A DNA stretch of 6,011 bases from the NCBI GenBank assembly GCA_002418595.1, contig DIEK01000068.1, positions 1 to 6,011 of the forward strand, in the 5' to 3' direction. Below the pieces are notes generated by a model that saw only the letters and a list, made by a program, of their open reading frames with translations, did not search any database and had not been told where the DNA came from. Source of the stretch: Candidatus Omnitrophica bacterium UBA5776. GTDB lineage: Bacteria > Omnitrophota > Gorgyraeia > Gygaellales > Profunditerraquicolaceae. Shown piece by piece: positions 1 to 5,412 of the stretch. Made by a program: the position numbers and the translations under genes. How positions within the stretch are numbered: the stretch's first letter is position 1; every line of letters starts with the position of its first letter.

Positions 1-471
1 GTGGCTGGTGCCATGAAACCCGTATTTACGCACGCCGAATCTGGAGTAATATTCGTAAGGCAGTCCGTACATATAAGCGTGGTCCGGCATACTCTGATGG
101 AAAGCGGTATCGAAGACCGCCGCCTGTTTCACTCCCGGAAGAAGCTTTTTGCAGGCGGTTATACCGGAGAGATTGGCGGGATTATGCAACGGAGCGATGG
201 CGCAGCATTTCTTTATCCTGGAGATCACACCGTTATCCACCACCACCGGTTCACGAAAGCTTTCTCCGCCGTGCACTACCCTGTGGCCCACGGCATCCAC
301 CCCGGTGATCTCCGCCAGTATTTTTCTCAATCCGGAGAAATGATCCGGGACTTCGGATCCCCGCTCGCCTATATGCTCCACCACGCCTTTCAACAGCGAA
401 TCCTCCGCGGGCATTAAGAACACTCTGTATTTAATCGAAGAACTGCCGCTGTTGATAACTAGGATCTTCAC
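1..471 (-). CDS. ackA: Acetate kinase, N-terminal part (runs off window)
   Basis: Cytoplasmic acetate kinase (ASKHA fold), interconverting acetyl phosphate + ADP and acetate + ATP. The first 157 codons are present and the frame is open at the window edge. Visible motifs are the phosphate-binding INSGSSSIKY (residues 6-15), GHRVVHGG (62-69), APLHNPAN (93-100), FDTAFHQ (120-126) and YGFHGTSH (150-157). From memory of the Methanosarcina thermophila enzyme, N7, R64, D121 and H153 correspond to N7, R91, D148 and H180. The constant offset of 27 after residue 35 means a stretch between residues about 36 and 58 is much shorter here. The start is GTG at 471-469, overlapping the pta stop codon (GTGA), with GAGGG at 476-480 as a close Shine-Dalgarno, so translation is probably coupled to pta. 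Identity is very secure; the C-terminal half is not seen. Confidence 0.96.
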   Translation of the reverse strand, partial: MKILVINSGSSSIKYRVFLMPAEDSLLKGVVEHIGERGSEVPDHFSGLRKILAEITGVDAVGHRVVHGGESFREPVVVDNGVISRIKKCCAIAPLHNPANLSGITACKKLLPGVKQAAVFDTAFHQSMPDHAYMYGLPYEYYSRFGVRKYGFHGTSH

Positions 472-1397
472 TGGGCCCTCACTGCGGTGACAGCGGCGCA
501 GTCCACAATATCCTCCGCGGAACAGCCGCGGGAAAGATCGCTGCACGGCTTCGACAACCCGAGCAGGATCGGGCCGAGAGCCCTGGCTTTGGCCAGGCGC
601 TGGGTTAGCTTATACGAGATGTTGCCTGCGGAGAGATCGGGGAATATCAAAATGTTGGCTTTGCCGGCCATGGGATTGCCGGGAGACTTTATGCGCGCCA
701 CTTCCGGAACGATCGCCGCGTCTACCTGAAGTTCTCCGTCGGCCTCCAGGCGCGGGGCTTTCTCTTTCAGTATTTTCAGCGCCTCCACCATCTTTTCCAC
801 CGATTTGCCTTTAGCGGACCCTTTTGTCGAATAACTAAGAAACGCCAGTCGCGGCGGCATATCCAGTATTTTGCTTCCCATCTCGGCAGCAGCCAGGGCT
901 ATGGAAGCCAGTTGCTGGGCGTCCGGGTCCGTGATGACGCCGCAGTCGGCATATATAAACAACCCGTTCTGCCCGTATTCGCAGTCCGGAACATCCATTA
1001 TAAAACAACTACAGGCAAGCCCGATATGCTTATCCACTCCCAGACAAAGGATCGAGGCCCTGACCATATCCGGGGTCGTGTGCACCGCCCCTGCGACGAA
1101 CCCGTCGGCACATCCGGCCTTGGTATCCATGGCCGCATAATACAAGGGGTCCTCGAAAATCATAGCGGCTTCTTCTCTGGTCATTCCTTTGGCCTTGCGC
1201 AACTGAAAGAACTCTTCCGCGTATTTCTCCTTCTTCGCCTTGTCTATCCTGTCCGGGGTCAGGAGCACCGCGCGCGCAATGCCTTCCCTATTGAGTATTT
1301 CCGCCGCTTCCTGCGTGCGCTTGTCGCCGAATTCCGGCAGTAGTATGAGTTTCCCCGAAGCCTTGGCCTTTTCGCGTATCCTCAAGATGGAGTTCAT
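468..1397 (-). CDS. pta: Phosphate acetyltransferase (short, catalytic-domain-only Pta)
   Basis: Transfers the acetyl group between CoA and phosphate (acetyl-CoA + Pi to acetyl phosphate + CoA) in the cytoplasm, feeding the acetate kinase encoded next. The 309-residue protein is one PTA_PTB domain. Signature stretches are VPDCEYG (136-142), SYSTKGSAKG (188-197), DGELQVDAAIVPEVA (220-234), NPMAGKANILIFPDL (241-255) and SDLSRGCSAED (286-296). Compared from memory with the M. thermophila enzyme (333 residues), R67, R113, S289, R290, C292 and D296 match R87, R133, S309, R310, C312 and D316, so the active site is complete. The constant offset of 20 reflects a shorter loop near residues 46-56. ATG 1397-1395 has AAGGA (1406-1410) 8 bases upstream and lies 2 bases after the stop of the P-loop/DRTGG gene; its own stop overlaps the ackA start. 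A phosphate butyryltransferase is the alternative, but the PTA motifs and ackA linkage argue against it. Confidence 0.96.
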   Translation of the reverse strand: MNSILRIREKAKASGKLILLPEFGDKRTQEAAEILNREGIARAVLLTPDRIDKAKKEKYAEEFFQLRKAKGMTREEAAMIFEDPLYYAAMDTKAGCADGFVAGAVHTTPDMVRASILCLGVDKHIGLACSCFIMDVPDCEYGQNGLFIYADCGVITDPDAQQLASIALAAAEMGSKILDMPPRLAFLSYSTKGSAKGKSVEKMVEALKILKEKAPRLEADGELQVDAAIVPEVARIKSPGNPMAGKANILIFPDLSAGNISYKLTQRLAKARALGPILLGLSKPCSDLSRGCSAEDIVDCAAVTAVRAQ

Positions 1398-1399
1398 TT

Positions 1400-2488
1400 C
1401 TACATTCCTTTCAATATACCTTCCATATCCACGTGGTCTTTTATCAGTTTGACCACTTCCTGAATCTTATGCTTGTCGCGCGGGCGTATCTTTACCGTCA
1501 TATCGTGGATACGCGAGGCGACATTATAGGTGTCGGTTTTTGCCAGCAGAACCGGTATCCGCGCCCTGGAAAGCAATTCCATAATGGACTGGTCAGGAAT
1601 GATCCCTCCGGAAAGAATGATCCCGGAAATGCGCAGTTTGTCCTTCTCACCTTCACGGACGCAGCCAAGCGCGGTCATTATCACGTCTTCCCTGTCCCCG
1701 GAAGTTATAAGCAGACTATCATCATCGAGATAACGGATTATATTCCGGGGCGTCATTGTCCCGACGATAATCTTGCGTATGTATACCTCGATGAATTCCC
1801 TGCCGCAGAGCAGTTCGAAGTCGTTCTCTTCCAGTATCTGCTCTATACTGGGGTATGACAACGACGGCTCGTAAGGCAGCACCCCGAGGACCTTAATGCC
1901 TTTGCGTTCAAGCCCCTTTTTGACCAGGGCTTTCACCTTGTCAAGCTTTTCCGGAAGGACCTTGTTGATTATGACCCCGATGACCTTGACTCCTTCCTTG
2001 TCGAAGAGCGCCTTGTTCAGGACTATCTCGTCTATCGGCCTTCCCACCCCGCCGGAAGAGATGATCACCGCCTTGGAACCCAACATCTTCGCCACCGCGG
2101 CGTTGGAATGATCGAAGACCGAACCGACTCCGGCGTGCCCGGTACCTTCTATGATCACCAAGTCCCTGCTTTTAGAGACCCTGCGAAAGGCGTCCTTGAT
2201 CCTGCGCGATATCGCGGCGGCGTCCGGCCTTACGATGTAGTTCTCGGTGAAACCCCGCTCCACCGCTATCGGGCTCATATCCTTTATTCCGCCTTTTATG
2301 CCGCATACCTCCTCCAGGAGAAGGGAATCTTCGTCGAACTTAAGACCGTCCTCCTCGAGATAACGCTGCCCTATAGGCTTGATGAAACCAACGCCCTTGA
2401 ACCTGCGCTGAAAATTACAGACAAGGCCCAGGCTGGCCGTAGTCTTTCCGTCATTTTGCTGCGTGGCGGCAATAAATATTTTCTTCAT
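1400..2488 (-). CDS. P-loop (BioD-like, AAA_26) + DRTGG domain protein, Pta N-terminal-half homologue
   Basis: A 362-residue cytoplasmic protein matching the non-catalytic half of long phosphotransacetylases such as E. coli Pta, and stand-alone 'phosphotransacetylase family' proteins. Residues 1-225 look like a dethiobiotin-synthetase-type P-loop domain: IFIAATQQNDGKTT (4-17) with an intact GKT, FIKPIGQR (35-42), and IIEGTGHAGVGS (112-123). Residues about 235-350 form a DRTGG domain with LLITSGDREDVI (259-270), GIILSGG (289-295) and TDTYNVASRI (318-327). It probably senses a nucleotide or metabolite and modulates the Pta encoded 2 bases downstream; this role is inferred. I chose ATG 2488-2486 because the family core begins MKKIFIA. 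An in-frame ATG at 2512-2510 would add eight residues (MSPEFAEF) encoded wholly by the adjacent repeat cluster. Neither start has a good Shine-Dalgarno. No acetyltransferase residues are present. Confidence 0.88.
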   Translation of the reverse strand: MKKIFIAATQQNDGKTTASLGLVCNFQRRFKGVGFIKPIGQRYLEEDGLKFDEDSLLLEEVCGIKGGIKDMSPIAVERGFTENYIVRPDAAAISRRIKDAFRRVSKSRDLVIIEGTGHAGVGSVFDHSNAAVAKMLGSKAVIISSGGVGRPIDEIVLNKALFDKEGVKVIGVIINKVLPEKLDKVKALVKKGLERKGIKVLGVLPYEPSLSYPSIEQILEENDFELLCGREFIEVYIRKIIVGTMTPRNIIRYLDDDSLLITSGDREDVIMTALGCVREGEKDKLRISGIILSGGIIPDQSIMELLSRARIPVLLAKTDTYNVASRIHDMTVKIRPRDKHKIQEVVKLIKDHVDMEGILKGM

Positions 2489-2600
2489 GAATTCCGCGAA
2501 TTCCGGGGACATAATACTCGAATTCCGGGGACACGATACTCTTAAAGTATCGTGTCCCCGCCGTGTCCCCGCCGTATCCTCGCCGTATCCTCGCCGTACC
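2489..2600. repeat. Compound repeat cluster: GAATTC/GGGGACA 22-mers, 14-bp palindrome, tandem 11-mers
   Basis: Three interlocked structures fill the gap between thioredoxin and the P-loop gene. Two tandem 22-base units (2498-2519 and 2520-2541) match at 20 of 22 positions, each starting GAATTCCGGGGACA; a truncated copy (GAATTCCG) sits at 2489-2496. The second unit runs into a perfect inverted repeat, GGGGACACGATACT (2527-2540) and its complement (2546-2559), around a 5-base loop. The right arm continues as tandem 11-mers: CGTGTCCCCGC twice (2551-2561, 2562-2572), then CGTATCCTCGC twice (2573-2583, 2584-2594), and a partial CGTACC (2595-2600). There is no transposase, no coding potential of its own and no T-run after the stem. 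It resembles REP/MITE-like intergenic elements; GGGGACAC-rich palindromes with such words recur, as far as I recall, in genomes of uncultured bacteria that encode REP-associated tyrosine transposases. That link is inference. Confidence 0.85.
2527..2559. repeat. Perfect 14-bp palindrome with 5-base loop
   Basis: Left arm GGGGACACGATACT at 2527-2540, loop CTTAA at 2541-2545, right arm AGTATCGTGTCCCC at 2546-2559, with no mismatches. In minus-strand RNA it would form a stable hairpin about 40-70 bases upstream of the P-loop gene start. It could protect the 3' end of the thioredoxin message, attenuate read-through, or serve as a transposase recognition hairpin. It is not a canonical intrinsic terminator because neither strand shows a T-run directly after the stem. 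Confidence 0.85.
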
Positions 2601-2605
2601 AGGAA

Positions 2606-2920
2606 TTAGCGAAGCAACTCTTCGATCTTACGCTTGAGCTCGCTCTTTCCAAGAGCCCCCACGGCCTGGTCCATCACCTGCCCGTTCCGGAAAAACATCA
2701 GGGTGGGAATGGACATTATGCCGTACTTAGTCGGCGTGCGGGAGTTATCGTCTATGTTCATCTTTACGAATTTTGCCCGTCCGGCAAACTCTTTCTCCAG
2801 TTCGTCTATGACCGGAGAGAGCATCTTACAAGGGCCGCACCACGGCGCCCAGAAATCCACAACCACCGGCAAAAGGGATTTAAATACTTCATTCTCAAAA
2901 GCGTCATCGTTGATATTCAC
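2606..2920 (-). CDS. trxA: Thioredoxin
   Basis: Small cytoplasmic dithiol-disulfide oxidoreductase of 104 residues, close to the usual 105-108. The redox motif WCGPCK is at residues 27-32 (C28 and C31), preceded by VVVDFWAP with the buried D22. The cis-proline loop SIPTLMFF lies at 70-77 (P72), and the conserved glycine pair GALG is at 88-91. There is no signal peptide, so it is a cytoplasmic thioredoxin and not a periplasmic TlpA-type protein. The frame is open further upstream to an ATG at 3025, but the GTG at 2920-2918 is the better start: it gives the normal family N-terminus (MNINDDAFENEV), and AAGGAG lies 8 bases before it at 2929-2934. The extended N-terminus has no thioredoxin features. 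A sigma70-like promoter lies about 95 bases upstream. The gene sits between the secretin block and the acetate genes. Confidence 0.96.
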   Translation of the reverse strand: MNINDDAFENEVFKSLLPVVVDFWAPWCGPCKMLSPVIDELEKEFAGRAKFVKMNIDDNSRTPTKYGIMSIPTLMFFRNGQVMDQAVGALGKSELKRKIEELLR

Positions 2921-2928
2921 GAGAAGGT

Positions 2929-2934
2929 CTCCTT
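2929..2934 (-). promoter_or_regulatory. Ribosome binding site deciding the thioredoxin start
   Basis: AAGGAG on the minus strand, 8 bases before GTG 2920-2918. It fixes the start at the GTG and rules out the longer upstream ATG. The site lies inside a small perfect inverted repeat, GAAGG-AGA-CCTTC (2923-2935), that could partly hide it in the mRNA; with a 5-bp stem and 3-base loop this is a weak structure. Confidence 0.8.
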
Positions 2935-3013
2935 CAATAGGGTTAAAAAGGGGAAATAAACCAGGACAGAACCGCGCCTTATGACGAAACTGCGGGAGAG
3001 GCTCTATGGCGGT

Positions 3014-3042
3014 AAAATACCACAAATCACGGTTTTTTTCAA
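3014..3042 (-). promoter_or_regulatory. Sigma70-like promoter for thioredoxin
   Basis: On the minus strand TTGAAA (3037-3042) and TATTTT (3014-3019) are separated by exactly 17 bases. Each hexamer is one or two bases from consensus, and the -35 box is preceded by an A-rich tract. The -35 box overlaps the secretin stop codon (3041-3039). Transcription would begin near 3007 and give a leader of roughly 87 bases before the thioredoxin GTG. Orientation and position fit a separate promoter for thioredoxin and possibly for the acetate genes beyond it. The host's promoter consensus is unknown. Confidence 0.6.
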
Positions 3043-4589
3043 GTTTTTTGTCCGACTTTCCCGGCGGGAATGCGCGCCGGCAGAGGCACGGTCAACGTCA
3101 ACCTTGAATCGAAACCTTTTATGCCGCGCGCCGCGGAAGGGATACCGTTATCCACAAGATGCGGCGTCAACAGCACTACCAGCTCTTTTCGGATATGCTC
3201 TCTGGAGGTGCTCCGGAAAAGGGCTCCCAAAAAAGGGATATCGCCAAGCAGGGGGATCTTCTTGAGCGTGGAGGATTCCTCCTCTCTGTTCAGGCCGGCG
3301 ATAAGCAGGGTCACGCCGTCCTTCAGCATCACGGTGGTCTCGGTCTCCGAAGTGCTTACAACCGGGACCTGCGTCACTTTGCCCTCGGATATGATGTCTT
3401 CCCGGCGCGAAGAACTTACTTCCGGGTGTATGCGCATTCTCACGCAGCCGTCGCCGTTCACGAAAGGCGTGACGAAAAGCTTTATCCCGACATCGATGAA
3501 ATTCACGCTCTGGGCGGATATGCTGTCATCGCTTTCCAGCACGGATATGGAAGAAGTTATATAAGCGTCTTTAGTGCCGACCATGATCTTGGCTTCTTCG
3601 TTATTGAGGACCATTATGCGCGGGCTTGAAAGTATGCGCACCCGGCCCACGGTCCGAAGCATGTCTATGACCGCTTTGTACTGGCCGGGTTCCTGCGGCG
3701 TGATCTGAGGCGTGCCGATCAGCAGACGGTCTGCCGCGCCCAGCGGGAGCTGGCCGCTGACGCGGAAATGCTTGTTGATCCAGTAATCCCAATCCACACC
3801 CATTTCGAACTTTTCCTCCGGGCTGATCTCGATTATCTGGGCGTCTATCAGCACCTGGCGCGGTTTTTCGTCGAACGCCGATACCAGCGCCGCGATCTCA
3901 GTGAGGCGGCGCGGATAATCTGTTACCGCGATCTTGTTGCTCTCCTCGTCCACGCGCAGCGACCCCCAGCCTGAAGTCAGCCTGTCCTGCAGTTTGGGGG
4001 CGAGTTTGGCGGCGCGCGCGAAACGCAAAGGAAATATCCTGGTCTCCGTACCCGGGACATCGGCCTGCCGCAGATACTCCAGCATCTGGGCAAGCCTGGG
4101 CCGGTCGTCGATAATCATCAGCACATTCGAAAGATTGTCCGCTATCACCCTGCCCTGGGGAGATTTGACCTGCAGAAGCTGCTCCGCGAGGCTCCTGGCG
4201 GAGGCGTACTTCAATTTCACGGTCGCCCGTTCCAGACCGGAATTATACCTTTCACCGTGCAGGGCTTCGTATTCCCTCTGGGTAAACACGCGGTATATCC
4301 CGCCCCTGCGTTCACAGGCGAGATCATTGGACATCAATATCAACTCGAAAGCCGCCTCCGGTTCGACATCTCTGACGAAAAGGGTCGTCTTGCCGCGGAC
4401 ACCGTTGCCGATAACTATGTTCATCCCCGCCTTTGACGCCACTTCCCGCAAGGCAACCGTGATATCGGCATCGTTCATTTCCAGCGTGATCGGCCCTTCG
4501 CCTGCGGCCTGCGCGACAACGCCGGTAATTCCGGAGGCGCAAAGACAAACGGCCAGATGAACGCCGTAGATCTTAAAAAGAAATCTCAT
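3039..4589 (-). CDS. Outer-membrane secretin, PilQ/GspD family
   Basis: Forms the multimeric outer-membrane channel of a type IV pilus or type II secretion-like machine. The 516-residue precursor starts with a Sec signal peptide (MRFLFK, hydrophobic 7-25, likely cleavage after A28 or A29). A secretin N0/STN domain follows (about 34-105: ITLEMNDADITVALREVA, then the GKTTLFVRDV strand), then an N1/NolW-type domain (121-180), a second similar ring domain (182-241), and the secretin barrel (about 245-480). Diagnostic barrel stretches are ILSSPRIMVLNNEEAKIMVG (319-338), VPVVSTSETETTVML (408-422), IPLLGDIPFLGALF (445-458) and KELVVLLTPHLV (468-479). There is no AMIN domain as in classical PilQ and no long N-domain string as in GspD (usually 650-700 residues), so it is a compact member; the exact system cannot be fixed from it alone. 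ATG 4589 has AAGGGG at 4599-4604, 9 bases away. The start overlaps the preceding gene by 17 bases. Confidence 0.95.
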   Translation of the reverse strand: MRFLFKIYGVHLAVCLCASGITGVVAQAAGEGPITLEMNDADITVALREVASKAGMNIVIGNGVRGKTTLFVRDVEPEAAFELILMSNDLACERRGGIYRVFTQREYEALHGERYNSGLERATVKLKYASARSLAEQLLQVKSPQGRVIADNLSNVLMIIDDRPRLAQMLEYLRQADVPGTETRIFPLRFARAAKLAPKLQDRLTSGWGSLRVDEESNKIAVTDYPRRLTEIAALVSAFDEKPRQVLIDAQIIEISPEEKFEMGVDWDYWINKHFRVSGQLPLGAADRLLIGTPQITPQEPGQYKAVIDMLRTVGRVRILSSPRIMVLNNEEAKIMVGTKDAYITSSISVLESDDSISAQSVNFIDVGIKLFVTPFVNGDGCVRMRIHPEVSSSRREDIISEGKVTQVPVVSTSETETTVMLKDGVTLLIAGLNREEESSTLKKIPLLGDIPFLGALFRSTSREHIRKELVVLLTPHLVDNGIPSAARGIKGFDSRLTLTVPLPARIPAGKVGQKT

Positions 4590-5412
4590 ATAGCTTATCC
4601 CCTTTTGTCAGAATGACTCCGCCTTTCATAACACGCTCAAGCCTGAAACCGTTGATCTGCTGGCCGGGATAAAGGCGGATCTCTCTGCCTGAAGATGTAT
4701 CCTGCAGAAAAGCCGCCGGACCGGCGCCCAGGATCACTCCGGTAAGTTTCAAAGTCCCGTCTCCTGCATCCTCTGCGCCGCCGGAGGATGCAAACGGCTC
4801 TGTCCCAGTTCCCCGGAGTTTTCCGAACAGGCGGCCTTCTCCGATCTTTGCCCTTTTGTCCGCCGCAGGGACGGGCCGCGAGAAAAGCTCAACCGCGTTC
4901 GACGGATCGCTGCCGGCATTAAGCGGCAGGTCCAGCTCCGAGGAAACGACGAACCTCGCCTTGAGCAGGTCTTCTCCGAGCGGCAATACATCTATACGCG
5001 CCTTGTGGATCGTAAAGATATAGAGAGAAGTTTCCAGCGCGGATACAAACGACATCACTCCGCGCTCACTACCGGTTATTTCCGTTTCGAGGACAACCTT
5101 CCCGGGGCCGGCCGGGGAAACGCCGGCGCGCAGAGAAACCAGCTTGACGCCGCAGGCGGCGGTAAGGCTCTCGATCTCTCCTGCGGCGGACGCGGCATAA
5201 GAACGCACGCCTCCCCCGGCGGAAAAAGAAGGAGCAATGTCTTTCACGGAGAGCAATGAGTTCAAAGCGGCGCATCTTTTCCGGGCATCGGAAAGTGCCT
5301 GTTTTGCCGCGGCATAACCGCGGAAGAAATGACGAACGCATACCGCCGATAGAAAAACGGCGGCAGCGCATAAGGCAAAACACGCGTTCCTGGCCGCGGA
5401 CGATATTGTCAT
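4573..5412 (-). CDS. PilO/GspM-like inner-membrane protein fused to a PilP/GspC-HR-like domain
   Basis: A bitopic inner-membrane protein of 279 residues. A transmembrane helix covers about residues 8-27, followed by a helical coiled-coil-like stretch (31-56) and a periplasmic ferredoxin-like PilO/GspM-type domain (about 72-160, with EIESLTAACGVKL and the VMSFVSALETS helix). A polar, low-complexity linker spans 161-218. The C-terminal 60 residues (LTGVILGAGPAAFLQD at 223-238, LYPGQQINGFRLERV at 247-261, VILTKGDKLYEI at 266-277) have the strand pattern of the GspC homology region and PilP, which bind the secretin N0 domain. It would tie the inner-membrane platform to the secretin encoded next. 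I prefer the ATG at 5412, which makes an ATGA overlap with the preceding stop and has GGGGGGA (5422-5428) 9 bases upstream. The ATG at 5421 adds three residues but abuts that G-run. Domain assignments rest on pattern and context, since these families are very divergent. Confidence 0.8.
   Translation of the reverse strand: MTISSAARNACFALCAAAVFLSAVCVRHFFRGYAAAKQALSDARKRCAALNSLLSVKDIAPSFSAGGGVRSYAASAAGEIESLTAACGVKLVSLRAGVSPAGPGKVVLETEITGSERGVMSFVSALETSLYIFTIHKARIDVLPLGEDLLKARFVVSSELDLPLNAGSDPSNAVELFSRPVPAADKRAKIGEGRLFGKLRGTGTEPFASSGGAEDAGDGTLKLTGVILGAGPAAFLQDTSSGREIRLYPGQQINGFRLERVMKGGVILTKGDKLYEISF

Noticed and set aside
1..417. Plus-strand open frame of 138 codons
   Set aside because: It is the antisense of acetate kinase, whose motifs are unmistakable; the plus-strand product has no recognisable features.
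2511..2539. Promoter for the P-loop gene using TATTAT (2511-2516) as -10
   Set aside because: At 17 bases spacing the -35 position reads GTATCG, far from TTGACA; TATTAT is part of the repeat and may be chance.
2527..2559. Palindrome as an intrinsic terminator after thioredoxin
   Set aside because: The stem is strong but no T-run follows on the minus strand (GGAATTCGAG follows), and the stem is part of a repeat cluster.
2551..2600. CRISPR array
   Set aside because: The units are 11 bases, directly abutting without spacers, and there is no cas gene.
2606..3025. Longer thioredoxin starting at ATG 3025
   Set aside because: The added 35 residues lack thioredoxin or signal-peptide features and would overlap the predicted promoter's transcript start; the GTG at 2920 has a strong Shine-Dalgarno at ideal spacing.
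3934..4560. Plus-strand open frame of 208 codons
   Set aside because: It is antisense to the N0/N1 part of the secretin. Its Ser/Arg-rich translation is typical of a shadow frame in GC-rich DNA, and it has no ribosome site.
4533..4589. Secretin as a lipoprotein (cysteines C15 and C17 in the signal region)
   Set aside because: LAVC and VCLC do not fit a good lipobox (Gly, Ala or Ser expected before Cys), and a normal AQA/AAG signal peptidase I site follows.
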